A stretch of 64,000 nt of DNA from J054 sp965221985. Its GTDB lineage: Bacteria; Pseudomonadota; Gammaproteobacteria; Steroidobacterales; GCA-2729495. Of the stretch, positions 6,990 to 14,215 are shown in pieces; the stretch's first letter is position 1, and the number at the start of each line of letters is the position of its first letter. The position numbers and the translations under genes are program-made. A model generated the notes under the pieces. That model was given only the letters and a program-made list of their open reading frames with translations, ran no database searches and had not been told where the DNA came from. Location of the stretch: positions 1,736,001 to 1,800,000 of the forward strand of contig OZ244928.1 of the NCBI GenBank assembly GCA_965221985.1. The letters are read 5' to 3'.

Positions 6990-7314
6990 TATCGTAATCC
7001 TTCAATCTATCTTTGCACGTATCAATAACTTGTTTAGGTGTTCGGCTTGTTTTCTTCTCGAACACTTCCAATATGACAATGGCGTCTTCATCAATTCTGT
7101 AAATAATTCGCCAGGTCACTTTTTCGTCGTTTATTCGCAGTTCATGGCACCTTCGGCCGATGGTTTGCATTGGCCGAGAATGCGGCAAAGAGAGTCGTTC
7201 TCCTTTTTGCAATCGCCTCAACAATGTCCCAGCTTCGAATCTGGCGTCATCGGAAAACGGCGGCGTTTTAATCACGCCATGTAGCCAAGCTAGGGGCTTG
7301 TCGGTCATTGCCAT
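6976..7314 (-). CDS. HigB/Gp49-like RNase toxin
   Basis: 112 residues. Segments typical of the phage-derived Gp49-like/HigB family are present: ARFEAGTLLRRLQKGERLS, RCHELRINDEKVTWRIIYR and VFEKKTSRTPKQVIDTCKDR. This family cleaves mRNA at the ribosome. Two in-frame ATGs at 7314 and 7308 are possible starts; the first lies only about 8 bases from the -10 box. Toxin-before-antitoxin order is the HigBA arrangement. Confidence 0.85.
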   Translation of the reverse strand: MAMTDKPLAWLHGVIKTPPFSDDARFEAGTLLRRLQKGERLSLPHSRPMQTIGRRCHELRINDEKVTWRIIYRIDEDAIVILEVFEKKTSRTPKQVIDTCKDRLKDYDNATK

Positions 7315-7322
7315 GGCTAGCT

Positions 7323-7351
7323 ATAATATGTCATATCTGACATAATTGCAA
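7323..7351 (-). promoter_or_regulatory. Promoter and operator of the HigBA-type pair
   Basis: On the minus strand TTGCAA (7351-7346) and TATTAT (7328-7323) are separated by 17 bp. The spacer is almost entirely the palindrome TATGTCA-TATC-TGACATA (7327-7344), a natural binding site for the XRE antitoxin. The likely transcript start is within 2 bases of the first ATG. Confidence 0.7.
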
Positions 7352-7449
7352 TGTTAATAGTTCACACAAATCCGAAGTTCGCTGCCTTCGCTCATTATGT
7401 ATATATTGAGCAATTGCAGTTGCTTTCAAGGCGCTCATATGAAAACGGC

Positions 7450-7545
7450 ATATAACCAGCGTGAGCAAGCGACGCTTGACCGCGCGCTCCCTTCGCTGCC
7501 GCTCCGGTCGCCCCGCCTCAACCGCCGCTGCCACAGGCGTTAGGC
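7450..7545 (+). repeat. attC: attC site 8
   Basis: Runs from ATATAAC to GTTAGGC. Its right half (CTTCGCTGCCGCTCCGGTCG onward to the core) is almost identical to that of attC site 9, while the left halves differ. It closes the HigBA cassette. Confidence 0.88.
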
Positions 7546-7572
7546 TGCTTAGAATCTAGCATTTTCAGTGCG

Positions 7573-7617
7573 TGTCAACTGTAGTTGACAATTCAAGCAT
7601 AGTCAACTATAGTTGAC
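7573..7617 (+). promoter_or_regulatory. Promoter with two operator copies, second RelE/XRE pair
   Basis: TTGACA (7585-7590) and TATAGT (7608-7613) are separated by 17 bp. Two nearly identical palindromes, GTCAACTGTAGTTGAC (7574-7589) and GTCAACTATAGTTGAC (7602-7617), cover the -35 and -10 boxes, 28 bp centre to centre. The toxin ATG at 7620 coincides with the expected transcript start, so the mRNA would be leaderless. Confidence 0.8.
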
Positions 7618-7619
7618 AC

Positions 7620-7916
7620 ATGATCGACATCATCAAGAGCGCAACTTTTGATAGGTGGCTAAGGAAATTACGGGATCCTCAAGCTAAAGCGCGCGTTGAA
7701 ACGCGAATCCGGCGTCTTAGTCTAGGCAACCCGGGAGATGCTCAGCCCATCGGCAGTGGCCTGAGTGAGATGAGGATCGATTATGGTCCCGGTTATCGGG
7801 TGTATTACATGCAGCAAAGTACTGTCTTAGTCATTCTTTTATCTGGTGGCGATAAGCGCACCCAGCAAAACGATATTGCCAAGGCCAAAGAGTTAGCTGC
7901 TGAGTGGAAAGATTAA
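7620..7916 (+). CDS. RelE/ParE-superfamily killer protein (addiction-module toxin)
   Basis: 98 residues. The pattern FDRWLRKLRDPQAKARVETRI, then SEMRIDYGPGYRVYYMQ and LLSGGDKRTQQNDIAKAKEL is that of the 'putative addiction module killer protein' branch of RelE/HigB-like toxins. It probably cleaves translated mRNA. It is followed after 3 bases by its antitoxin gene. The start codon is fixed by the family N terminus and lies at the predicted transcription start, which suggests a leaderless message. Confidence 0.9.
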   Translation: MIDIIKSATFDRWLRKLRDPQAKARVETRIRRLSLGNPGDAQPIGSGLSEMRIDYGPGYRVYYMQQSTVLVILLSGGDKRTQQNDIAKAKELAAEWKD

Positions 7917-7919
7917 ATT

Positions 7920-8204
7920 ATGGCTGAGAAATTTAGTCGTTACGAGACGGCGGACTATCTGGAGACAGAAGAAGATATTCGCCTGTATTTAGAAGCCTGC
8001 CAAGAAGAAGGTGACCCATCGCTTATTGCTGCTGCTTTAGGTGATATTGCTCGAGCGCGCAACATGACTCAACTTGCTAAAGAAGCTGGTCTAACACGCG
8101 CAGGACTATATAAAGCGCTATCCGCGGAAGGAAATCCAAGCTTTACTACTGTATCCAAAGTCGCTAAAGCGCTTGGCCTTAAAATAACTGTTCACCCTGC
8201 ATAG
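7920..8204 (+). CDS. XRE-family antidote protein
   Basis: 94 residues. It has an N-terminal segment typical of this antidote family (YETADYLETEEDIRLYLEAC) and a C-terminal helix-turn-helix (NMTQLAKEAGLTRAGLYKAL, then NPSFTTVSKVAKALGL). It pairs with the killer protein just upstream, neutralises it and probably binds the two promoter palindromes. About 25 bp separate the stop from attC site 9. Confidence 0.9.
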   Translation: MAEKFSRYETADYLETEEDIRLYLEACQEEGDPSLIAAALGDIARARNMTQLAKEAGLTRAGLYKALSAEGNPSFTTVSKVAKALGLKITVHPA

Positions 8205-8230
8205 GGTTACAACGTGGGTACAAATTTGCA

Positions 8231-8344
8231 GCCTAACCAGTGTGGTCAGTACGCTCCCGTTGGTCGCCGGACGGTTGACCCGGTGCTTCCTTCGCTGCCG
8301 CTCCGGTCGCCCCGCCTCAACCGCCGCTGCCACAGGCGTTATGT
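8231..8344 (+). repeat. attC: attC site 9
   Basis: 114 bp from GCCTAAC to GTTATGT, the longest site here. It shares its right half with attC site 8. It is the last well-formed site before the arsenic operon. Confidence 0.85.
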
Positions 8345-8364
8345 GCCCTAGCAAGGTAAACAAA

Positions 8365-8916
8365 ATGTATCTAAGGATTTTTCTCTCAATTACCTTGCTA
8401 ATTTCTGGCTGCGCAAATCCAATCAATCAACGGACGGCAGAAAATTATCAAAACTTGGGTCGGCAGGCCGAGAATGCAGGCAACTACCAATTGGCTGAGA
8501 ATAACTACGAAAAGTCACTGCTCAATGCACGTATCGGTGGCTCTCCCGAAGCCGGAATCTCTATGGCGGCCTATAACTTAGGTCGAGTAAAAAGGCTTCT
8601 TTGCAAGAATCAAGAAGCCGAGACGTTGTTACTTGAGGCGTTGGAACTAGAGCAATTAGCGAGCGGCGAAAACTCCGGCTTAACTTCGATGCGCCTTTTC
8701 GAACTCGCCAGACTCAAAATGAGTACACAGCGGTATGAGGCAGCAGACAATTACTATAGCAGGGCTGTCAAAAATGTTCGGTCGCTTGGAATCAAACAAT
8801 CCGACCCAATTGGTTTTGCCACGGTGCTTGATAATTACGCTAATGTTCTAACTCAACTTGGGAATTTGGAAGAGGCAGAGGCCACTCGCAGGGAAGCGGC
8901 CGCTCACAAGCAGTAG
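8365..8916 (+). CDS. TPR-repeat lipoprotein, cassette gene
   Basis: Starting at the ATG at 8365 gives 183 residues with a lipoprotein signal (MYLRIFLSITLLISGC, Cys at 16). The frame is open further upstream only because it runs through the attC; an earlier ATG at 8341 lies in the core box. Tandem TPR helices are visible (NYQNLGRQAENAGNYQLAEN, AAYNLGRVKRLLCKNQEAE, RLFELARLKMSTQRYEAAD, VLDNYANVLTQLGNLEEAEA). It probably mediates protein contacts on the periplasmic side. No attC directly follows; the next attC-like sequence lies 2.7 kb away beyond the ars genes. Confidence 0.8.
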   Translation: MYLRIFLSITLLISGCANPINQRTAENYQNLGRQAENAGNYQLAENNYEKSLLNARIGGSPEAGISMAAYNLGRVKRLLCKNQEAETLLLEALELEQLASGENSGLTSMRLFELARLKMSTQRYEAADNYYSRAVKNVRSLGIKQSDPIGFATVLDNYANVLTQLGNLEEAEATRREAAAHKQ

Positions 8917-8947
8917 CATCCGGCGGCAGAATCATGCGTATATACGT

Positions 8948-8976
8948 TTGACCATATATATGGATATACGTATATT
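8948..8976 (+). promoter_or_regulatory. ars operon promoter
   Basis: TTGACC (8948-8953) and TATATT (8971-8976) are separated by 17 bp. The region is full of ATATACGTAT-type inverted sequence (8938-8975), a probable ArsR operator. The arsR ATG lies only 9 bp after the -10 box. Confidence 0.65.
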
Positions 8977-8984
8977 CGTGCCTC

Positions 8985-9338
8985 ATGAACATTCAATTCA
9001 ATCAGTTTTTTCAATTGTTATCTGACGAAACGCGGCTCCGTTGTCTGTTGTTGATGCAGCAGGAGGGTGAGTTATGCGTGTGCGAACTCGTCCATGCGCT
9101 GGGCCTAATCCAACCCAAAGTCTCCCGTCATCTTGCGGCGCTTCGTGACTATGGAGTTGTGACCGATCGGCGTTCCGGGCAATGGATTTACTATCAGATT
9201 GATCCGGATTTACCTGCGTGGGCAGGTCAGGTGATCGAAGCGGCCGTCAGTGAGGCGTCGTCGCGAGAGCCATTTGTGAATGATCTGGCCGCCTTGGCGC
9301 AAATGCCCAATAGACCTGATGCAGCACGTTGCGCCTGA
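8985..9338 (+). CDS. arsR: ArsR-family arsenic-responsive repressor
   Basis: 117 residues with the winged-helix ArsR/SmtB fold. The metalloid site ELCVCELVHAL keeps the first two cysteines (CxC) of the ELCVCDLC motif but has Val where the third cysteine usually stands. Two cysteines are generally enough for As(III) sensing in E. coli-type ArsR, so it is probably functional. The recognition helix is QPKVSRHLAALRDYGVV. It is the first gene of the ars operon and is expected to repress the promoter directly upstream. Confidence 0.92.
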   Translation: MNIQFNQFFQLLSDETRLRCLLLMQQEGELCVCELVHALGLIQPKVSRHLAALRDYGVVTDRRSGQWIYYQIDPDLPAWAGQVIEAAVSEASSREPFVNDLAALAQMPNRPDAARCA

Positions 9339-9351
9339 CGCAAATATCGAA

Positions 9352-9779
9352 ATGAACATCTTGTTCTTATGCACAGGCAACTCCTGTCGCTCGCAAATGG
9401 CGGAGGGTTGGGGCGCCACTTCGGTGGTGACCTATTCGAAGCTCAGTCGGCTGGTATTGAGATGCACGGCAAGAATCCCCTGGCTATCGAAGTCATGCGT
9501 GAAGCGGGTGTGGATATTTCCCGGCAGGAGTCCACCAAACTGACTTATGAGATGCTGACCACGGCCAATTACGTAGTTACCGTTTACGGACACGCGGACG
9601 AAAACTGTCTGCTCTTACCGGCAGGAACACGCAAAGAACATTGGCCGCTTAATGATCCGGCCAAAGCGACGGGCTCAGAGGATGAAGTAATGGCCGCCTT
9701 CAGAGACACCCGTGATGATATTCGGCGCAGAGTTGAGGGTTTGATCATTCGTTTGAGTGATGAGTTAGGGAAAAAGTAG
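9352..9779 (+). pseudogene. arsC: Arsenate reductase, frameshifted
   Basis: The ATG at 9352 begins MNILFLCTGNSCRSQMAEGW, the thioredoxin-coupled (LMW-phosphatase-like) ArsC start with its catalytic CTGNSCRS loop. The frame then breaks within the G run at 9408-9413; one missing G explains it. The rest (GRHFGGDLFEAQSAGIEMHG and onward) continues in another frame to 9779. A second lesion is visible: the resolving cysteine in VVTVCGHAD is Tyr here (VVTVYGHAD), while the later DENC cysteine remains. Even without the frameshift the redox relay would be broken. A sequencing error could explain the indel but less easily the Cys-to-Tyr change. Confidence 0.85.
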
Positions 9780-9782
9780 TTA

Positions 9783-10967
9783 ATGACTGATAAAGGCGGT
9801 AGTGCACAGATTGGTTTTTTCGAGCGATATCTGACTGTCTGGGTAGTGATCTGTATTGGCGGTGGGATACTGCTTGGGAAAGTTGCGCCAGGCATCGCCA
9901 AAGCACTCGACGGAATGGCGATCTATGTTAACGATGCACCGGTCGTCTCGATCCCGATCGCTTTGTGTCTGTTTTTCATGATGTACCCGATCATGGTCAA
10001 AATAGACTTCCACGCAGTCGTTAAGGCCGGAAAGACGTTGCGTCCGGTAAGCCTTACCTTGTTTCTCAATTGGTGTATTAAACCTTTCGCCATGTATGCG
10101 ATAGCAAGTCTCTTTCTGGGTAAGTTGTTTCTTACGTTTATCGGTCCCGATGCGGTCGATCTCGTCAAGATACCGTTTGGAATAAACCTTTCCGTGGGCG
10201 AAGTCTATGGTGAGGGACAGGTGGTACTTGTTGATGGCATAAAGATGCTTGAAGCACCACTTTGGCGCAGCTACCTCGCCGGATGCATATTGCTTGGTAT
10301 TGCCCCCTGCACAGCTATGGTGCTGGTGTGGGGTTATCTTGCCAAAGGTAACGACGGGCACACTCTTGTCATGGTCGCTGTCAACTCGCTAATCATGTTA
10401 GTGCTATTTGGCTTCTTAGGTGGATTCTTGCTTGGTGTAGGCAAGTTGCCGGTACCCTGGCAAGCCTTGCTGCTGTCTATTGGCATTTATGTCGCGCTAC
10501 CTTTGGTCGCGGGGTACATCTCGCGTAAGTGGATCATTGCGACGAAAGGCGAACAGTGGTTCAGGGATTCGTTTCTGGGATTCTTAGCGCCCGTAACAAT
10601 CACTGCGTTATTGCTAACACTGGTGCTGCTCTTTTCATTTAAGGGTGAAACGATCGTCCAAAAGCCGCTAACAATACTTTGGATAGCCATTCCATTGTTT
10701 TTGCAAACGGTACTGATATTCGCATTAGGTTATGTGCTGGCAAAGATGATGGGGCTCTCGTACGAAAGTGCTGCACCGACAGCGATGATAGGTGCATCAA
10801 ATCATTTTGAAGTTGCCATCGCGACGGCTGCTATGCTTTTTGGTTTATCGTCCGGCGCCGCGCTGGCCACTGTAGTCGGTGTTCTTATAGAAGTGCCGTT
10901 AATGCTATTGCTCGTAAGGTTCTGCTTGGCAACACGGGGTTGGTTCGAGCCTCAGTTCGGGCAATAA
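9783..10967 (+). CDS. acr3: ACR3-family arsenite efflux permease
   Basis: 394 residues, about 10 transmembrane segments. Family signatures are clear: FFERYLTVWVVICIGGGILLG near the N terminus, FFMMYPIMVKIDF, GCILLGIAPCTAMVLVWGYL with the conserved Cys, and PTAMIGASNHFEVAIATA. It exports As(III) (and possibly antimonite) using the membrane potential or proton gradient. It starts 3 bp after the damaged arsC frame, so it is translated from the same message. With arsC broken, the operon would protect against arsenite but not arsenate. Confidence 0.95.
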   Translation: MTDKGGSAQIGFFERYLTVWVVICIGGGILLGKVAPGIAKALDGMAIYVNDAPVVSIPIALCLFFMMYPIMVKIDFHAVVKAGKTLRPVSLTLFLNWCIKPFAMYAIASLFLGKLFLTFIGPDAVDLVKIPFGINLSVGEVYGEGQVVLVDGIKMLEAPLWRSYLAGCILLGIAPCTAMVLVWGYLAKGNDGHTLVMVAVNSLIMLVLFGFLGGFLLGVGKLPVPWQALLLSIGIYVALPLVAGYISRKWIIATKGEQWFRDSFLGFLAPVTITALLLTLVLLFSFKGETIVQKPLTILWIAIPLFLQTVLIFALGYVLAKMMGLSYESAAPTAMIGASNHFEVAIATAAMLFGLSSGAALATVVGVLIEVPLMLLLVRFCLATRGWFEPQFGQ

Positions 10968-11166
10968 AGGGAGAAAAAAGGGCTATTGCTGAGTGATCGC
11001 TAATGGCCGGAAGCAGACGCTTAGAACCTGATTCTGGGCCGTTCTGGCCGGATGGCCATTAACGACCCAAAGCAGACGTGCGCTTATGCGTCCGTGGAAA
11101 TGCACAAGGTTCATGAGCCAAAGCAGTTGGTGATGCATATTGGTGGTCTGAGCCACGCGTTTCTGA

Positions 11167-11310
11167 CTAGATGCTGGCTGATCCGGCGCTGAGCTGTGCC
11201 AATCCATATATTGACGCCGCGATACACAGGCCGAGCAGAACTACTTCCACAATCGCTTCAATAAATTTTAAGCCATCGAAGAGTGCCCGATTTCGCACTA
11301 AATCTTGCAT
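11167..11310 (-). CDS. 47-residue single-pass membrane peptide
   Basis: An ATG at 11310 is preceded by a strong AAGGAG ribosome-binding site 7 bases away. The product is a short charged N terminus (MQDLVRNRALFDGLKF) and one hydrophobic helix (about residues 17-40, IEAIVEVVLLGLCIAASIYG). Size, charge pattern and the ribosome-binding site support a real small membrane protein; no family is recognised. A second tiny membrane ORF lies upstream on the same strand. Confidence 0.5.
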   Translation of the reverse strand: MQDLVRNRALFDGLKFIEAIVEVVLLGLCIAASIYGLAQLSAGSASI

Positions 11311-11438
11311 TTTGATTCTCCTTGTAATTCGCTAATTGACGAGGCGAATCATCGTCCGGAATCGTTTCACTTCGGCTGCAATCCTATTACGTATTTGTGA
11401 ATTCTTTGGTCCGAAAACGGACAAGTCGCGACCACCCG

Positions 11439-11537
11439 TCAGAACAGGATGAGAATTGCCAGAATGAACAACATATAGGCGCCTGCTATGCCGGCGACTA
11501 TGGGGGTAGAGAGTGCGTAAGGATTTTCCTCGTGCAT
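11439..11537 (-). CDS. 32-residue membrane peptide
   Basis: ATG at 11537, a polar start (MHEENPYALSTP), then one hydrophobic helix to the C terminus (IVAGIAGAYMLFILAILILF). The ribosome-binding sequence is weak. It lies upstream of the 47-residue membrane peptide on the same strand, so the two may be co-transcribed. The family is unknown. Confidence 0.35.
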   Translation of the reverse strand: MHEENPYALSTPIVAGIAGAYMLFILAILILF

Positions 11538-11657
11538 TCACCAATCATGCGCTTCAAATATGACAGATGAATGACCGCTTCTGGCGGTTAGCGGACGTTC
11601 AACCTATTGTCAGCTAAACTAACCGCTGATTGATCTAGAGGACAGTGGCATGTTGTC

Positions 11658-11729
11658 ACATAACCAGCACAATCAGACGGACGTCAAAACCGCTGCGCGC
11701 TTTTGTCGCCGCTGTTGTCGGCGTTTCCT
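11658..11729 (+). repeat. attC: Degraded attC site 10
   Basis: The left part (ACATAACCAGCACAATCAG) matches attC sites 2 and 5. The right part (TGTTGTCGGCGTT) resembles their TGTTGTGGGCGTT end, but the last core bases (TCCT) depart from RRRY. It is probably a mutated attC and shows that the array continues past the ars genes. Confidence 0.6.
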
Positions 11730-11739
11730 CGAACCAGAT

Positions 11740-11868
11740 ATGAATGTTTACTTTTCCGACTACTTCAACGTAACGAAGCAGCAGCTTGATGCTTACGGCG
11801 CATTCAATATTTCACTGATCAACGATCTTCCAATCTTCACTCCGGATTTTCTATCGCGGAGTGTCTAG
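11740..11868 (+). pseudogene. Truncated N-terminal fragment of a larger protein
   Basis: A 42-residue ORF, MNVYFSDYFNVTKQQLDAYG then AFNISLINDLPIFTPDF, ending in TAG. The start resembles the N terminus (YGAFNISLINDLPLFIDPF-type) that I associate with longer hypothetical proteins, but nothing downstream continues the family in any frame. It directly follows the degraded attC. I read it as a cassette gene cut off early; the identity is a recollection, not a search. Confidence 0.4.
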
Positions 11869-12135
11869 ATAATCGGGAGGGTGTCACTTGCGATTCAGCG
11901 AATACCTGCCTTTGATCCAGTATTCGGGTGTTTAATAAAAGCTGGGTTAAGCACGTCTGTTGGTCAAATATTGGAGTGTTACTCTAGCTCAAGAGCTTTA
12001 GCGAGAGTCAAGCAACGTATATGGGCTACGCTTCGCTGTTTAGGGGCTAACTCGCTCGTAATGATTTCAAAATTTACCCTGCGAACCATTAAATGTGCAC
12101 TTATGGGAGGGTGGGATATTGTCTAGCGTACAAGA
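11869..12135 (+). other. No convincing gene
   Basis: Between the truncated ORF and attC site 11. A plus-strand frame from GTG at 11881 to 12126 is open for 81 residues, but its start is poorly placed relative to the GGAGG just before it and the composition is not protein-like. Probably remnant sequence of the cassette. Confidence 0.4.
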
Positions 12136-12214
12136 ACATAACAAGCAAAGGCAGCATCGTCGTTTGGGCTGGACGCGCTAACACGCGCCGTTGCTTTGGG
12201 CGAGGGCGTTATTA
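12136..12214 (+). repeat. attC: attC site 11
   Basis: Runs from ACATAAC to GTTATTA. A GGACGCGC/GCGCGCC-type central stem and outer arms AGCAAAGGC/GTTGCTTTG are visible. It lies directly before the ATPase gene. Confidence 0.7.
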
Positions 12215-12243
12215 TTTCGCGCATACCGAAATCAATATCTTCT

Positions 12244-12987
12244 TTGCTTGGAGCGCCGTTCCTTCGGCGAATTGTGGCCGTTGAGGAAAAGTGCGACCCG
12301 ACCCGATACCCTTTCAATATCCGTGCCTTTCAAGGTGGAATCGACCTACACCTAGATGCAAGGGTTACATTCCTGGTGGGCGAAAACGGAAGCGGAAAAT
12401 CTACTTTGCTCGAGGCTCTTGCGGAGTGCTGTGGATTCAATCCTGAGGGTGGCAATCGCGATCACCATCGAGCAGCGTTTGCCGACCGCTCCGAATTTGC
12501 CCAGGCATTGCGCCTGTCATGGTTGCCGAAGGTGACCGAAGGCTTCTTCATGCGTGCCGAGAGCTTCTACAATTTTGCTACCTATATTGACGACGTATCA
12601 GATTTTCGTGCATATGGTGGCAAATCATTACACCAACAATCACATGGGGAATCGTTTATCGCCTTGTTCGAAAATCGATTCGAACAAGGCCTTTACATCC
12701 TCGACGAACCGGAGGCGGCGCTGTCGCCTCAGCGACAGCTTTCATTTCTGAAAATTATTCACGATCTCGAAACACCAGGTCATGCCCAGTTTCTGATAGC
12801 GACTCACTCGCCGATCTTGTTAAGTTATCCTGGCGCGGTTCTTTTCAGTCTCGACGGTGATGCCATCGAATCAGTTCAGTACCATGAAACCGATCATTTT
12901 TGGTTAACGCGGGACTTCCTAAATGCGCCTGACCGGTACCACAGGCATCTATTTGAAACGGAAGATATTGAAGAAGGCGATGCCTAA
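12244..12987 (+). CDS. AAA/ABC-type ATPase (AAA_21-like), cassette gene
   Basis: About 247 residues from TTG at 12244; the frame is open into the attC, so the exact start is unsure. Walker A is FLVGENGSGKSTLLEALAE, the signature-like region is SHGESFIALF, Walker B is GLYILDEPEAALSPQRQLSF, and the H-loop is LIATHSPILLSYP. The order is that of small SMC/ABC-like ATPases found alone or with nuclease partners. No partner gene is present in this cassette. The cytoplasmic role is unknown; relatives occur both in defence modules and as housekeeping orphans. Confidence 0.8.
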   Translation: MLGAPFLRRIVAVEEKCDPTRYPFNIRAFQGGIDLHLDARVTFLVGENGSGKSTLLEALAECCGFNPEGGNRDHHRAAFADRSEFAQALRLSWLPKVTEGFFMRAESFYNFATYIDDVSDFRAYGGKSLHQQSHGESFIALFENRFEQGLYILDEPEAALSPQRQLSFLKIIHDLETPGHAQFLIATHSPILLSYPGAVLFSLDGDAIESVQYHETDHFWLTRDFLNAPDRYHRHLFETEDIEEGDA

Positions 12988-13077
12988 GCAGTGGCTGTGA
13001 TGTCAATTTTATCCCATTTACACCAAATCAGTGTTCCATGATATGTAGTAGACGCTTTTATCACGTATGCCTTTTAC

Positions 13078-13129
13078 CTACGCGAAAGTCTATCTGGTTC
13101 GCGGTTACCGCTGATTGCGGGCGTTAGAT
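13078..13129 (+). repeat. attC: Partial attC site 12
   Basis: Ends in GCGGGCGTTAGAT, a good right core box, preceded by a CGCGAA/TTCGCG hairpin. The left TAACC box is not found, so either the left half is lost or the site is divergent. It marks the start of the DUF454 cassette. Confidence 0.5.
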
Positions 13130-13132
13130 ACC

Positions 13133-13501
13133 GTGAAGCAGGTTTTCAAAAACTACCTCCTGATTTCTCTGGGTTGGCTTTTTGTGGCTTTGGGGCTAAT
13201 CGGCATTGTGCTACCGATTCTCCCGACTACGCCGCTACTGATTATTGCAATGGCGCTCTTCTCTAGAAGCTCACCAAGGTTTCATCAGATGCTGCTAGAA
13301 AACGAATGGGTGGGCCCTAGCTTGAAGCGCTGGGAAGAATCAAAGACTATGTCCCGGAAAGATAAGCGTTGGGCAACAATCGCAATCTTTGTCACATTTT
13401 CGATTTCAATAGCGGTCCTCCACGGTAAATTGGAGCTTCAATTGATGCTGCTTTGTATAGCTATCACCTTGCTCTTGTTTATGTGGCGCATAAAGGAATA
13501 G
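13133..13501 (+). CDS. DUF454/YbaN-family inner membrane protein
   Basis: Start chosen at GTG 13133, just after the core box; the longer frame runs into it. About 122 residues. Family features are the N-terminal hydrophobic block LISLGWLFVALGLIGIVLPI followed by LPTTPLLIIAMALFSRSSPRF, the WEESKTMSRKDKRWA loop, and two C-terminal helices. The family is widespread and of unknown function. No attC follows, so it may be the last recognisable cassette. Confidence 0.8.
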   Translation: MKQVFKNYLLISLGWLFVALGLIGIVLPILPTTPLLIIAMALFSRSSPRFHQMLLENEWVGPSLKRWEESKTMSRKDKRWATIAIFVTFSISIAVLHGKLELQLMLLCIAITLLLFMWRIKE

Positions 13502-13829
13502 TGCAGATTTCGAATTCTAGTGGGTCGAGTGGGGGCGTCAAGAGATCCGGGTCAGCGAGTAATTTGACGTTTAGATCGGATCGATTCACGCACTCTTTAT
13601 GAATGCTGAAAAACTTGCCGAGTTAGGCGAAGCGACAAAGAAATTTGTTGAGCTAGGTCAATCTTCATTTTGAGGCGGCGGTATTTTGCGCGCGCAATCA
13701 GGCACCGCAGGCCGTTTTTTTAGTGGCTCGGCGAGGCTGTCGCTGCGGCTTCGTTGTCAGATTTATGTCTCGATTTTCGCCGGTTTTGGACCTTTGAATT
13801 AATATTTGGTGCCTATACGATCGGTTTCG
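13502..13829 (+). other. No supported gene; short 24-codon ORF
   Basis: Holds only a small ORF at 13599-13673 (MNAEKLAELGEATKKFVELG and 4 more residues) without a good ribosome-binding site, possibly a remnant. Nothing else is recognisable. Confidence 0.3.
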
Positions 13830-14060
13830 ATGAGGGTTATAGAGAAGAATGGCTGGACGGTGTATGTCGAAATTTTCCGTGAGGGCGACAGTGGCTGGAT
13901 ACTTCAGATTGGGGATGGGCGTGGTAACGGCACTGTTTGGAAGGATTTTTTTCATACGCAACAGGCTGCTCTCGACGCGGCGTATCACGCCATCGATAAG
14001 GAAGGGATCGAGGCGTTTATCGGGCCGGATAGCGAAATGCGGTTCTTATTCGATTCATGA
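13830..14060 (+). CDS. Hypothetical small protein
   Basis: 76 residues from ATG at 13830 (a GTG at 13806 is also possible). The sequence is soluble and beta-rich at first (VIEKNGWTVYVEIFREGDSGWILQI) and then helical (TQQAALDAAYHAIDKEGIEAF). It resembles small proteins of about this size found near mobile regions, but I cannot name a family. The even, protein-like composition supports coding. Confidence 0.55.
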   Translation: MRVIEKNGWTVYVEIFREGDSGWILQIGDGRGNGTVWKDFFHTQQAALDAAYHAIDKEGIEAFIGPDSEMRFLFDS

Positions 14061-14215
14061 TAGGTAAACTCACACCAAGGCGACCGGAGCCGCTCTTGCT
14101 GTTCGCGGCGCGCGGCTGTCGTCCGCGCCTCTGTTTTTGTCGTCAGGCGCCTAGTTCTGGCTCGCGTATACTCCCAGCCCCAGTGAGCAAATGATCTGAT
14201 CCCATAAGCTGTGCC

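Noticed and set aside
9280..9543. Separate small ORF overlapping the 5' part of arsC
   Set aside because: It is simply the first frame of the frameshifted arsC with upstream extension.
10983..11207. Minus-strand ORF of 74 codons after acr3
   Set aside because: No ribosome-binding site and overlaps the end of the better-supported 47-residue peptide in another frame; composition is random-like.
11576..11610. Sequence of the form CCGCTTCTGGCGGTTAGCGG, with related pieces near 11005 and 11050
   Set aside because: Looks like a common dispersed intergenic repeat motif of marine and soil bacteria; too short and degenerate to call a feature.
1..13500. CRISPR array as an explanation for the repeated attC-like sequences
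   Set aside because: Repeat spacing follows gene lengths, repeats are imperfect palindromes of 60-114 bp with attC core boxes, and no short regular spacers occur.
13698..13988. Minus-strand ORF of 96 codons
   Set aside because: Lies opposite a more protein-like plus-strand gene; no ribosome-binding site or recognisable features.
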